NCBI GenBank assembly: GCA_022570795.1
Contig: JAKUDP010000006.1
Location: 2,232,001-2,296,000, forward strand
Length of the DNA stretch: 64,000 nucleotides
Direction: 5' to 3'
Source: Sphaerulina vaccinii
Lineage: Eukaryota; Ascomycota; Dothideomycetes; Mycosphaerellales; Mycosphaerellaceae
Below are positions 10,002 to 21,772 of the stretch, piece after piece (position 1 is the first letter of the stretch; every line of letters starts with the position of its first letter). The notes under the pieces are model-generated. The model was given only the letters and a program-made list of their open reading frames with translations. It made no database searches and was not told the DNA's origin. A program made the position numbers and the translations under genes.

Positions 10002-12045
10002 TTAGCGACTATCTCTGAGCCAGTAGGCTGTCTCACTAGTGTCGGTTCCCAAGCTGGCACTAGAGTAGATGCGAGCTTGCTGAGACACCAAAATTTGCAT
10101 GACTTCTGCCTTGTACTTTACTTACGGAGGATGGTGTCCATGTTGGTCTCTGCGAAGCTGTGAACGCGTACCCAGTGTGGATATTCTGCAGAAACTTACT
10201 ATGCTCACCCAGCATCTCATAACAAAGCCACACGACACTGTTCTGAGAAGCTGCGAACTTGTCATAAGTCGGCAGCCACCCAGAAGGTTCCACAAAGACT
10301 TCCAACAACAAGTATGCACCGGCAAGTGCAACGATCAGATCTTCAGCAGAGCTGGAAGACACGATCGCAGCTTTCTTGGCGCTGGCACTTGAAGCATTGC
10401 CAGTAACGAGAGCATACAATCGAGCAAGATGGGGACTGGCACGAAGTGAGAACAACGTACCATGTGTCTCGGCTTGAGTCCTCCCGGCGAGATCTTGGTG
10501 TATGTGGGATCTGACCTGGAGAAAGATGTCCGAGGCAGCACGAGCCATGTTGCCACTATTGACATGATACTGGCTCGCGTCTGGCAGCAGGACGGAAGAG
10601 TTATCACAGGCACGAAGTTCGTGAAGTAGATTTGATGCCTCGTCGTCTTGATTGACAGCGATGAGATCAACGTCTTTCGTAGCGGTTTTGTGGGCTGGGT
10701 CGCGTTGCATTTGATCATGGAAGTCGGTCATTCGCCTCAACACCTCGCTGTCGACCCAATATTGAAGCTTTGCACGCCCCACTCGAAACTCAATCAAATG
10801 TTGTGCCATGTCCGGCGTACTCGTCTGTCGACGTCCAAGAACTTGGGTTGGCTTGAGTTCAGAGGTCTTATCTGACACTTCCTTCCTGGTCGAATATGTA
10901 TCATCGCCTACGGTCTTAGCCACCTTGCGCTTTGGCTTGAGCTTGAGACTTGTAGAGCTTTTCCGCTTCAGTTGGGGCTCTCCATTGTGTGTCATTTCTT
11001 CAGATTGTAACTGGTCCGCCAAGGATCGTTGTTTCACGAGATCCTGCTGAATCTGTTGCACAGGTTCGAGATGCGTTCGAAGCCTAACTGAGTGTCGGGG
11101 GTTCGTAGGAGACAAGGCCTGATTGACTGGTCGTCTCTCGAACGGAGGCTGATAGACTCGATCTGGTGATTGGCTGCCTGCCAGATCGCGAGATTGTGTT
11201 GCTGCTTTGTCACTTCCCATCAGAACAGACGATGCATAGTCTCGAAAGCGCTGGAAGCCCGTGGCTGATGGAGCATCAACTGGAGTCGAAAGCTCATACG
11301 AAGATGCTGGTTCCCTCTCGAAGCTCGTATGTTGTGCACTCTCAGGGATTGTGGTCTGACTGCGTAACAATGGTGGTGGTTCCCGAGGACTGGCCGCAGT
11401 CTCAATACTCTGGCGCCCTTGATTCACAATGTCTTCTTGGTAGCTAGCGTAGTCAATCTCTCGCAACGTTTGCTCGTCGACACAACTTGAACCGCTATGA
11501 CGAAGGGTATCCCAAGATCCTTTTCCACCGCAATATTCTTCAGCCATATGGTTTAAGAGGTCCATAATCTTGACATGAATAGCATGTGATCAGTTGAACG
11601 CAAATTTTCATTTGTTCAAGAACTTGGTAATTACCTGTTGCACTCCTCGTTTCTTGGTTCTGTTGCTCTTTCGGTCAAGATAGAACGTCGCCTTGTCCTT
11701 GATAATTGCCTTTGCAGCGTCTCGCCTCGTGTACGGCTCAAGAGCGCGACCAGCTGTATGTGTGTCGAGGTAGTGGAGTATGGTACATCTCGACAGCCGA
11801 ACGTAGTCAGGAGGCACATCAGACACGTCTGGAGTCGTCCCGCGAGATCCTCTGACTTGTTCGGACATTGGTTTGGTCGTTGAACCCATCGAAGTAGCCT
11901 GCCGCTTCGTTATTGATGTCAGAGCTGTAGGCTCTGAAAAGTTCGAGTGAGGGCTGCTTGCGGCGGTCGTAGATGAGCCTAAGTCATCGGGAGCCATAGC
12001 AGAACGTACAGTGTTCCCAGCTGCAACGTAGCCAGATGGACTCAA
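10002..12045 (-). CDS. Hypothetical 643-aa protein, disordered N-terminal half and ordered C-terminal half
   Basis: Exons 12045-11635, 11568-10126 and 10079-10002 join in frame. Intron 1 (66 nt) has an atypical GTAATT donor with a CTGAT branch. Intron 2 (46 nt) has GTAAGT and ends CTCAG. Residues 1-85 are Ser/Thr/Pro-rich. Residues about 85-137 form a charged segment (RCTILHYLDTHTAGRALEPY then DAAKAIIKDKATFYLDRKSN). A long polar linker follows, with a basic block (KLKPKRKVAKTV) that could be a nuclear localisation signal. From about residue 390 the protein is ordered (HLIEFRVGRAKLQYWVDSEV, and later AGAYLLLEVFVEPSGWLPTY). I recognise no domain. A nuclear role is only a guess from the basic patch and low-complexity linker. 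Confidence 0.7.
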
Positions 12046-12637
12046 ATGGGATGCAGAGTGAGCTTCGCAGCAAAGCCAGCTTCGATCTCCGACCTTGCAG
12101 GCACCAAGCGAAAAGACCCAGAGTCCTGGCTGACTTCAGTAGCCATGCAGCCACACGTCAGGAAGCAGCTCTCCACAAACACGCAGCAGCAGGGTTCTCT
12201 GCAAATTTCCAGTCAGCTGGCTGCCAGGTTGATGAAATATGTTCGATCTTGGCAGGCAGTGTGTTACATCCGATAAAGCGGAGCGGAACGACACATAGCG
12301 ACTCACCTCTTCATCATCTGCGTGTGCTCGTTGGTGCGCCAGATCCGCCAGAGGCCGTACTGCGCGTACCCAGATGCGGATCCGGTGTGTCGGTATCGCC
12401 GTGCACAAGAGTTGCAGATTGGCCACGGGGGCGTGCATGTTATGTGGATTTGGCCCACTTCAAGCTTGTCAAACCCGCGCGCAAAGATCTTTGTTGCACT
12501 GCAGATCGCAAGCTCAGAAGATACTGCATGGCATATGTCGCCTGTGCACAAACGCGAAGTAAAAGCACTAGAGCTGAGCAAATCCTCCAAGGCCATTCAT
12601 CATCAATCCGCATACGATACTGCAATCACAAGAAGCC
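12046..12637. other. Shared upstream region between two divergent genes
   Basis: This stretch separates the starts of the minus-strand 643-aa gene and the plus-strand Hsp70-like gene. Overlapping frames on both strands (for example 12322-12843 plus) have biased composition and no motif. I see no gene; it probably holds both promoters. Confidence 0.4.
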
Positions 12638-14811
12638 ATGGCCGAGCTTCGTTGCCTTACAGATTATGGCACCAAGATCTTTTCAGGCGCTATACAAGTC
12701 ATTCCGCACGGTGTTTCGGAGACCGAATGTCCTGCACTTCCTTTGTGTCCGCAAAGCCGTGGAAAAGAAGAGCTCACTCAGCTCGTAGGCTATGTGTCTC
12801 GAGAGGTCAATGGCGTGCGCCGCCTAGACTTCTGCTGGGGTGACGAGCTGACCAGGGCAGCATTAGAAAGAAACAGCGAAGTCGTCGCATCGTTCGGCAG
12901 ACTTAAGCTTGCCGTTTCTGGCAGCGACGGTGACTCGATGAAGATCAAGAGGGCTATCGAGCAGGATCTCGCTAGTTTAGATGTTCCGGAGAAGACTGTC
13001 GAGGATCTCTTCACGCGCCATCTTGTGGCCATTCGGGTTGCAATGCAGTCAGTAGCTAGGAAGAAATATGGCCAGGACCTGACACTCACGATGAGAGTCT
13101 GTACCTTCTTTGGAATCCCGGAGATCATGGATCTCGGCGCGCGACAGAAGCTCGTCTCACTCTTGCGTAGAGCAGAATGGCAACAAACGAGGCTGGTGTC
13201 TGAGACTGAGTGAGTGCATGCTGCGATATGCGATCGAGGAACGTTGTGCTGACATTACCAGATGTGCAGGAGCCTGGCACGCCATGAGGCACATGAAGAA
13301 AGCCGCGGACGCAATGTTCCAAGCAAGGATATTGCAAGATGAAGACGAAATGCTGGTCGGCGACGGCGGAGGCTGGACTGTGAATTCCTGCACGTATCAA
13401 GTTTCTGGTCTCGGTCAAGCAGACGCCCAGTTCGGGGTGAAGGCCACAGGTAACAAAGAGAGTATGTTGGCGTTGTGAGAGCATACAGAAGATGCTTTGC
13501 TGACTTTTGAAGGTCTCCCTCTGGGGTCAGAGATGATCACAATGCGCGCCATCAAACTTGGCAAAAGAAGGATGGACATTCAATATGGCTCATTCGGAGA
13601 GTTCCTGCGGTAGGTCTCCGCAACTCAGCTCCAAGGCCTAAATCCTGAAATGTAACGGCAGCCACAAGTGATGTGCTAACGAGCGCTCGTAGCCAGATGG
13701 GTATCACCGAGTCCGCCTTCGATGGGACCGTCTCGCGAGAGTTTGAATCCTTCAAGGCGAATGGCTTTGAGGAAGAAGGACCACGAACGATAAAGTTCAA
13801 CGGCACCAAGGAGGGTGAGTGCTTCAAGCAGACGGGCAGCCGAGCCCAATCGTCATTCGACATCAGCCCGCAGACCGTACGAGAGTGGATCGACAACCAT
13901 GTACTTCGGATTCGCGAGGGTTTCGAGCGCATTCGCACGCCAAGGACTAAGACCATTGTCCTGACAGGAGGCCTGTTTCGCAACAGATACCTGCTAGATC
14001 AGCTGCAGGAGCACTATGATACGCACGGCATAGAGGTCATCGACGCCGGGAAAGATGATTATGGCTCGGCAGATCTGGCGGTGGTGCGCGGTGCTGCAGT
14101 GCGCTTTTCAATCGAGGCCGCAAAGGTGCCGTTCCGATTTTCGCTCGGTAAGAAATTCAAGCAAAGATGTTAAGCAATCGCTGACTTGTGGCTCAAGGCA
14201 TGTTTCGGGACGAGTACCACAACGCTCATCTGCATCCAGACATTCTGCTGGGCTCGGACGACATCATGTGTCCTTTTCTCAAAGACGAGCCTTTCGTGAA
14301 GGATAGATGGAAGGTATTGCTCCCCATGGGTGTCTTGGTCGACGATCGAGCTGCCGTGACCGAAGACTGCTGGCTTGAGTTCCTCCTGTCCCCAGACGAC
14401 GGACCCATCACGAAGGAGATTTTCTGGACCGACCAGGCCATTCCGGCCCACGAACCTCGTCTTGTGGAGGGAGCTCAGCGAGCGGATGTGGAACTTTGGC
14501 AGAGCATCACGCTTACGATTCCCTCTGACGAATTGGTCAGACTTCCGGAGAAGAGGACAGTAGAAGGGAAAAAGCGCCCATTGCATGGCTACTGGGTATA
14601 CGTCCGAGTGCGTGTGCAGATCGAGCACATGAACGTGACGACAACTTGGTCCAGAATGCCTCCTCGCTGGAATCCCTATACTCGTCCAGGACTTTCAGGG
14701 ACGTTCACAGCACCAGCAGACGACCAGATGATTCCGATCGTCGAAAGCAAGCTGCATGACCAGAAGTATTCCGCCTTCGTGCAGCGACGAGAGAGAGGTG
14801 CTGGACGATAG
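12638..14811 (+). CDS. Hsp70-like (HSPA12-type) ATPase-fold protein
   Basis: Exons 12638-13209, 13262-13449, 13513-13609, 13693-14147 and 14198-14811 join in frame to give 641 aa. The introns (52, 63, 83 and 50 nt) have GT-AG ends and CTGAC or CTAAC branches. Three actin/Hsp70-fold motifs are visible in order: DYGTKIFSG near residue 10 (phosphate-1 loop, normally DxGTTxS), VGDGGGWTVNSCTYQV in exon 2 (phosphate-2 loop), and IVLTGGLFRNRYLLDQL in exon 4 (adenosine motif). The long divergent C-terminal part is usual for fungal HSPA12-like proteins, which lack the canonical Hsp70 substrate domain. Both phosphate loops deviate from consensus (KIF insertion; GGGW for GGGT), so ATPase activity is uncertain. 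An acceptor-like TTACAG lies just after the ATG, so an alternative 5' exon is possible. Confidence 0.8.
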
Positions 14812-16565
14812 CATGGTGGTAGGCCGCCAAGGGTGCTCCAACAATGGAGGGCATGGGGTAGTATGATGTGGTCGAACGGCATCTGATTGATGCTGAGCGC
14901 CTGTGTTGAACAATGGCGCTGATGTCTGGTGTGAACACTCGGGTGCGAGGGTCGATGGATCCACTTACCAAGTCTGCGCAAGATCAGACAGCCAGCGCTC
15001 GATGTCCACACATGCTCAGCTGGCATAGACCAGGTTGTCTCAACCATCACTCAGCAGCTCTTGCGCCCACTCTGGAGCTTCGCCAGTCTCTTCGTCTATC
15101 GGAATGCTGAAGTCGTCCTCTTCATGTGCTCCCGGAAGAGAATGGCGCGTTCTTTCCTCTCGGAGCTCTGCAGCTGGACACATGCAGCCTGGAGGCTTTG
15201 GGAGAACATCAAGGAGAACATCGAGGAGAAGGAGTGAGGTCGAGAGAAGGAACGACGAAGTTTGGTCGAGGGCGATCTCACTCGCGCCTGCCTGTTCGGC
15301 AACTTCGGCAAGCATTCCCGAGCCCCACTTTCCTCTTCGCCGACCCCCTTCACCAACATCTTCCTCCTCCTCTTGTCCTCTACATTCTCCTGCATACAGT
15401 ACCACTCCCTCCGCTACCAAGAACTAGACCTTCCGCGACGCCAAACTATTGTCGACCCGGCATACGGCACCGCAAGACCACCGAAAGCGCGCCATCCCAT
15501 TCCAAGGACTTGCGTTTTGAGACTTCGTACTCGAAAGTTCAACGCGAAATGACCGTTTGACACAACACATATGTGACAGGAGTTTCCTACTGCAGTCAGC
15601 ATCGCTAGTGTCACTGTTATTCTTGGATTCAGTGACGCGGCCTTCAATTGATGGCATTAGCAGATCAGCGTACGAGGACGACGTCCAGATCCTTCACAAT
15701 CTTCGCACAGTTCTGCCAGATCGCAAGATCTGAAATGATGCCGTCAGGTTCACGATACTCACTTGCAGAACGATGCATACCACGAGATGGCCATGATGCA
15801 CAGGGATGGTGCTGTCAACATCTGCGATCAGAGTCAGGTCTTCAACTGAAGTTGAGGCAGGAGCAGCCACCGATTTCAATCTCTACGGTATGATCCTGAC
15901 TGCATACACAACACTGTCCCCATCAAATTCGCATGATAGGTGGGATCGCTCTTCAGCGTGCTCGTACCGGAGGTAAAGCTTCAAGAAGATCGAGATGCGA
16001 GATGACTGCTCTTGGTGACTGACTCTGAACAGCACACGAAACTCTGACTGCTACTATAGATTGATCGTCGTCCAACATCCATGGAAAGCCAATGCCAAGA
16101 GGCCAAACAGACTGCTTCGGCGCTGGGTTCGAAAGATCCGCATCCTCCTCCGACAGGAGTCTTGGCGCAGATCATGTCCCGTTCCTGTATGCAGACACTG
16201 ACTCTCGAAACTCTTTGCTCCCAGAGCTACACCTCGTATGTTCTGGGCTATTGCTTCAGACTTCGTGGCGAAGTTTATGCTTTCCTAACGACCAGGAAAT
16301 TGTTCTTGTCACCTCGTTCATCGGGCTCAACACACGTGGTACCAGAAGACAATGATGCACTGCAGGCATGGATCACACACCCAAGACGCTCGCGAAGTTC
16401 GTACCTGCTCGAGCTCAGGACGCTATACCAAGAAAAGGATGTGATGGTCCCGACTCCTGCTTCTCGGAATGCTCGGATCGTGGTTCGCGCCATATGGCCC
16501 AGCAGCCAAGGCAATCCGAACGAGTTGGCTCGTACGAATGTACTTCGTATGCGGCCACGAAGAGA
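14812..16565. other. Long intergenic stretch; weak minus-strand coding trace near 15.1 kb
   Basis: At about 15040-15130 on the minus strand a frame ends HEEDDFSIPIDEETGEAPEW and so on before a stop. It looks like the acidic C-terminus of a real protein, but upstream frames are low-complexity Ser/Leu and Arg-rich and cannot be joined. The rest (15.4-16.5 kb) shows only short overlapping frames. No gene is called. Confidence 0.3.
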
Positions 16566-16572
16566 TATATAA
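16566..16572 (+). promoter_or_regulatory. TATA box of the hydrophobin gene
   Basis: A perfect TATATAA sits 135 nt upstream of the hydrophobin ATG. This fits a highly expressed gene with a 5' leader of about 100 nt. The leader is pyrimidine-rich near 16640-16700, as is common before strongly expressed fungal genes. Confidence 0.5.
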
Positions 16573-16706
16573 GATGTCTCCAGAAGTACGGAGGGAGAAG
16601 CATCAATCTCATCGGCAGACCTCCACACTCTCTACTACGAACATCACAGCACTTTCTCTTACTTCATTCCCCAAGCAGGATCCACCACTCCTCTCGCACA
16701 ATCAAG

Positions 16707-17272
16707 ATGCAGTTCCTTGTCCTCGCACTGGCCTCTCTGGCCGTTGCCTCTCCGGTCTTTCAACGCGAAGCCACCAACACCTTGATACTCCGCTCAGATG
16801 ACTACTCCTACCCACCAAGCTACGGTGGAGGCAGCTCAGGCGGCGGCAATGGAGGCAATGGCGGCGGAAGCAATGGTGGCGGCAGTGGAGGCAATGGCGG
16901 AGGTAACAATGGCGGCGGAGATGGTGGCAATGGCGGTAATGGTGGTAGCGGTGGCTTTCCCTTCGATGCCTGCTCCGGTCTCATGGACACTCCACAATGC
17001 TGTGCTACTGATGTGCTCGGTGTAGCCTGCTTGGACTCCAGCAACGGTATTCAACCTCGCTCGTCCATAACATCAAGATGATGCGCTGACCTCCTCTCAC
17101 AGTCCCGGACACGATCACATCCCGCGCCAACTTCCAGAGCCAATGCGCTGCCGAGGGATTGGTACGTATCCACTACTCTGAGTGATTCTGCAGTACTGAC
17201 GTTGTGATACAGACTGCTGCATGCTGCGTGCTTCTCATCCTTGGCCAAGCTCTTCTCTGCAGTACTTTGTAA
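16707..17272 (+). CDS. Class II hydrophobin with Gly/Asn-rich N-terminal domain
   Basis: Exons 16707-17046, 17103-17161 and 17213-17272 give 152 aa. The introns are 56 nt (GTATTC...CTCACAG) and 51 nt (GTACGT...TACAG). MQFLVLALASLAVASP is a signal peptide. Residues about 39-84 are a Gly/Asn/Ser repeat. The C-terminal part has the eight-cysteine hydrophobin pattern: DACSGLMDTPQCCATDVLG, then VACLDSS, SQCAAEG, TAACCVLLILGQALLCSTL. The spacing and the CSGLxDTPQCC signature are those of class II. Such proteins self-assemble at air-water interfaces and coat hyphae or spores. The Gly/Asn-rich extension is unusual in length but has parallels among longer class II hydrophobins. A TATA box lies upstream. 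Confidence 0.93.
16824..16956 (+). repeat. GGN/GGS-coding low-complexity repeat within the hydrophobin
   Basis: About 130 nt of imperfect repeats of units like GGTGGCAATGGCGGA encode GGGNGGNGGGSNGG-type peptide. Such tracts expand and contract easily, so length may vary among isolates. Confidence 0.85.
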
Positions 17273-17580
17273 TTGAGAAGCACAACACCCAGAACATTGC
17301 GATGATGTATGAGTATACAAAGCGGAAACAGAATAATTGGACAGACATATGTATGATCATACAGAACAGGACAAGACAGGTTGGTTGTTGGCTCCTCATC
17401 GAACGTTGACTTTGATTGGATATAGTATTATTGGATGAAAAGTACCTTCTTTTGATGTCGGAAGGACATCGTCCGCGCTAAGGAGTCGGTATGTGTATGC
17501 TAGTTTCTTGTAACAGTAAAGAACAGCTCACTTGTGAGCAACCAGATTGAAGCGAGCAGTATAAGATCAAAGCTCCAGGT

Positions 17581-17615
<35 letters not shown>

Positions 17616-17703
17616 CTGTAGGAGGACCGTTGAGGTAGCGCTTCTCCAGCAAAAGCCTATGGTGTTGTGTTGCTCTTGGAGTTCGCTGCAGAGCAGCTGC
17701 GAT
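17273..17703. other. Region 3' of the hydrophobin; CT microsatellite, no gene
   Basis: No coding region is supported. It holds the hydrophobin 3' region and the (CT)14 run. The next minus-strand gene ends at 17704. Confidence 0.6.
17585..17612. repeat. (CT)14 microsatellite
   Basis: An uninterrupted 28-nt CT dinucleotide run in non-coding DNA. Confidence 0.95.
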
Positions 17704-19045
17704 TTATTCGTTAGACCAATTGAGTTCCAACAGTCTGAATAACTCCATGTCCTCTTCAAAGGTCCAAATTTTACAGTGATTACGCTCGACCCCTGTTTGA
17801 TAGGGAGCGTGAAGGGCACAAGAGCAGTAAACAGGAATCGGTATGTATTCGACCTCGGCATGGTGCCTCTGTACGGTGGTCTGCGTAGTCACCATGGACT
17901 GTTCATCAGGCGTATCATTCAGCTCAGACGTTGCGTCAAGATACTGCCGGGCAAGTCCTTGTTGCGCAAGCAACTCTCGTACGTTCTCGACAGCGGATAC
18001 GTCGCCATCCCTAAGTCCGAGGTACAAATCAAACTATTTGCATTAGTACGAGTTAGAGAGAGACTTCCATCGCATCTTCCTGCTCGCCGGCGTGTGTTGA
18101 CCTATCTTAGCAAGCCACTCTATTAGTGCATTAAAGAAGCCCTAGGCCGACATGTTGAGTTTGAATATCTAAGCTCTAATCTCAACTGAACTGCGGAGTG
18201 TGTCGAAGAGCTTAGGAGTGGAAGCTTCTCGTTCGATGTCTGGATCAGACCTGGGTGTATAGGAGCCGGGCGGCTCGGCTGTGCTGGGACACAGTAGTGG
18301 TATTGTGAATACCACGTCCTGTTGAGGGAAGGCTGACATGAAGGACAGTACACGAGTATTCCCAAGGAGCATGGCTATCTGATCGCCATTCGCAACCCTA
18401 TACCACAAGTCATTCCATTCTTGTCGTTCGGGTGTGGGCATAGCTTTCCAGAGCTCGCTCGGTCTCGAGAAGGCATCTGATCCTGCGGGTCGGTGGCTCT
18501 CTATGAGCATATTGAATAGCTGAGAGGGGATGGGCCAGTAGCGTTTCGCCTAGGCCATCATGTCAGTCTTATGTTCAAGACGCATGAAATGACCACATCT
18601 TCCCTTCCAAAACTTCTTCGACACCAAGAACATTTGCTCTGCATTGCTTTGCAGCTCGTCTACGAATGACATCGATTCCCCTCTTACGCAGCGCGCACTC
18701 GACCCCATCGAGCTTGTGCTTTAACTCGATAGTATTCCCTGCGATACTCTGGAGGAATGGCAACTTCAGGCTTTGCAGAGACGAAGGCGCTTCGTGGATA
18801 GGAAGGTTGTTGATGGCTCTTCTGACTGTCTTAGATAAGCGCGTTGGTTACGCGACTCTCTGATCACCAGCAGTGGAGCTCGCAGGATGAGGCCTTGAGT
18901 CGTGCGAATCTCGAATGGCTTTCTCATCATGTTCGTCTTCTTGCTTGAGTATAGCCTCATTTTCCGACTCCAGCTTACGCTTCAAAACCATATCTTCGCA
19001 GTTGCTATTGAACCAATGCTGATGATCAGGCAAATATTGCTGCAT
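17704..19045 (-). CDS. Hypothetical multi-exon protein, exon structure approximate
   Basis: Four minus-strand blocks look coding. Block 1 (19045 to about 18850) starts MQQYLPDHQHWFNSNCEDMV and is acidic and helical. Block 2 (about 18830-18575) contains IELKHKLDGVECALRKRGID. Block 3 (about 18543-18169) contains RQEWNDLWYRVANGDQIAML and a Ser/Pro-rich tail, and is preceded by a branch-plus-acceptor (CTGAC...GCCTAG). Block 4 (18027-17704) contains VRELLAQQGLARQYLDATSE and ends ELFRLLELNWSNE. Donors between blocks are weak, so joins are not certain and blocks 3 and 4 could be separate genes. No domain recognised. Confidence 0.4.
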
Positions 19046-19775
19046 CCCACATGAAGAAGAAGACGCTCAGACACGCCTGTGAGAACACCTTCCCGAGATT
19101 GCCCATCGCCCATGTTGACGTGAAGCTTACTGCTGCTTGCGAACAAACCTCACCTGGTGCGCTCATCTGACCTGGACCCATGCTGAAGCGAGGACCTCCT
19201 CTGCTGCCCAAAATCGTGATATATGAGGAGCTTGCGAGGAGGAAGAAACGTTTCCTGGTCAGCGACATCATGTGCTGCGACCTCCAGTGATTGCAATGTA
19301 TATGGGCTGAAAAGCCTGGCGAGGAAGAGCTCAAGAGGGAAGTGGTATATGCTGGTAATTAAGCTCCTGCCGGGATAGACTGCTGGGTTGACAGGCTTCT
19401 GCATACACTTTCGGGGCCGGCGCCGAGCCCTCCACAGTCCAGTTGACCACTAATGATGGCAACACTTTGCATACTTCGGGTGTGTATCAGACACATATAT
19501 CGTATGAAGAAAATTGCGGCTTTTGGTGGGATTTCGTGGGCTCCCGCAAGTGAAGCATGTACACTCTGCTCAATTTGAACCAATCTCGCTTAAGATTTCC
19601 CGACATAAACGTTGCCATGGCAGTCTCTGCAGATGTACACAGGCAGCCCGAGATATCATGCTGAACTGCATCAGCTTAAGAGGAAGAATCAACACAGGTG
19701 CACCAAAACTTTCTCTTGGTCTCTGTAATCGTAAAGCTAGTATCGACTGATAGGTAAGGAGATTCCGTGTCTGCC
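19046..19775. other. Intergenic, nothing recognised
   Basis: Only short overlapping frames on both strands, with no motifs, repeats or RNA features evident. Confidence 0.5.
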
Positions 19776-21227
19776 TCACGAAGGATACAGTAGCTTGACA
19801 CCTTTGTTGCACCAGCCATCTGCATGAGGTAAACCGCACAGCCAGCAAGGCACTCCCAAGTCGAGAGGTTCGAAGCAGACTTGTATCCATCGTCGAGAAA
19901 GATTTACGAAGACAGGTATGTAGAATTGCGCCAAACATGGAGTGCGAGAAAACTGTGCTAGCACAGTGCGCGTTCCGCTGGCAGGAAAGCGACCGCCAGC
20001 TTGGAGGGCCAGTGCTGGACGGCAGGACCTTGATCGAAAGGCGCTTTCTACGGCAGACGCAAGTGTTGACGGCAACATGTCTGGCCACTCCGTGATGTTC
20101 GCGACGAATGGTCTGGCCGGGTTGAGTGAAAGATATCGAGGTCGAAACTGATGACCGCGGTAGTGTATGATATGGTCCATCAGCTTGCGCTTGGGCAATG
20201 AACACGTCGCCGATCGTTTGGATGTGGCCACCCAGAGTGTTTCACCAAGTACATATACGCCTTGGAATCCAGCGTCTCTTCTGAATGTATTTACGCAAGC
20301 TTTTGTCACTTCTTCGATTGTCGCGTCATTGACGGGACACACTGGTGTTCCAATTGGCAATAGCAGATGTTCAAAGCCTTGATGACTTGAATTAGTGCCG
20401 GGTAGGCGAGTCAGAAAGTCGATCATGGTCGGCTGTGGATTCGAGCTCCTGGCTTTCTCAAGTCTGGTGAGGGGCTTGATCGCCTTTTGAGTGTGGACAT
20501 GTTGCTCAGCTGTTGGGAGGCCTCTGTCATTAGGCGAATGCGTGCTGCTCTCCCGATCTGCGGCGAGCGTGTTTGACGTGTGCGGCTCGATAACAGACGA
20601 AGACGTGGCACCTGAGGGGTCCGACAACCTTGTGGCTGTGGCAAGCGTTGGTGACTGATGAGTAGCATCGCCTGTGTGACATGACGGAGGTAATATCGAT
20701 GTCTTCGATGGAGTCGGCGTGGTGCAGCCAGGCTTGGAGTGGGAGTTCTTGTTAGCACTCGCACGTGGTGTAAGCACAGCCTTGGAGTTCGGCGAGGAGC
20801 TAGATCGCGTGGGATGATTCGTTGGTATGGCAGTTACAACAGGCAAAGTCCTTCCCGTGTCTTGACTTGTGCGCTCCGTGAATGGCCATTGAGGATAGAT
20901 GCTTCTGAGAAGACATTTCCTCTCTTTCACTGCTCAGAGTGTGCGCCGCTGGCCAGGTAAGGCCACTACGATCTCATCGTTGGTCATGTTGGCAGCAGCG
21001 CACCGAGCAAGGCACTGTTCGTCCTCCACTGTCCAGGGCATTCGATAGATCTGGGTATGAGACGGTTTTGAAGCGCCACCAGGGCCTTTGACAGGATTGG
21101 TAGCTTCGAAAGCATGCTGATCCGAGTTTCGATGATGGTCAGCATTCCTTGGCGTGTCTGAAATGGCGGACTTCTGGGCAGAACTGAGAAATTCGTCATC
21201 GAGATCCTCATCACTGGCGTTCTTTCT
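19776..21227 (-). pseudogene. Broken paralogue of the Myb/SANT-like plus Cys-His protein at 49.6-51.9 kb
   Basis: One minus-strand frame is open from 21227 to 20937, meets a TGA at 20934-20936, and continues open in the same frame to 19776. Before the stop lies a Myb/SANT-like helix bundle (PWTVEDEQCLARCAAANMTN then DEIVVALPGQRR). It aligns with PWSDEERRILLKGMHHGWSN of the intact paralogue, and the TGA falls in the following helix. Downstream comes a Ser/Thr/Pro linker, then a domain of about 200 aa shared with the paralogue (both have LLLPIG near its start and FYIPV then SRRW near its end). It finishes with CWLCGLPHADGWC, a possible zinc-binding C-x2-C-x3-H-x4-C. No intron signals would remove the TGA. 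The upstream exon of the paralogue was not found here. I infer a decayed copy. The C-terminal domain alone could still be expressed. Confidence 0.7.
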
Positions 21228-21772
21228 TTACAGATGTATGCAGAGGGTCTTGTCGAGTTCTTATACGTTCCGAAGGTAGGTGGACGCCACAGTGTAGCAA
21301 ATACCGAACTCAAGACGCCTCAGCGCATGAATTCGAGTCAGTGGACTTCTCGTCTTCGTATATGTTTCACAATCGGACTTCACCTGTTCGCCAAGTCTGG
21401 AGCAGAGTTGAATTGGCCATCCTATCGCCAGCCTCGCACCAGATCGGACGGTTGTAAGAGCGCTTCTCGGAGTACCCACTCAATGGTCCTGTACACTGTC
21501 AGCATGTACGATAGCTCAGTATTCGCTCGCCGAAGGAGATATGTCTTGCAGGTCTTCGATTATTGTATTGTGCCGCCCATGCCAACAAGCGCTTTGTAGC
21601 TAGCCATCCTTTTACCCAGCGCAACCCAGCCCCAAATTCCATTTCATGCCAAGTCGTATATGTACAAGAAATATCCATTCGTCCCTCCTCACCAATCTGT
21701 CATCTGCACATAAGAGGTAAGAATATCCATGACATCGTAAACAATTATCACCCAAGTCCGGACGTATGCGTC
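21228..21772. other. Intergenic, nothing recognised
   Basis: Overlapping frames without motifs. Part could be decayed upstream sequence of the broken Myb-like gene, whose first exon should lie here if it were intact. Confidence 0.4.

Noticed and set aside
16820..17054. Pro- and Ala/Ile-rich frames antisense to the hydrophobin repeat
   Set aside because: They are simple-repeat translations of the Gly/Asn coding tract.
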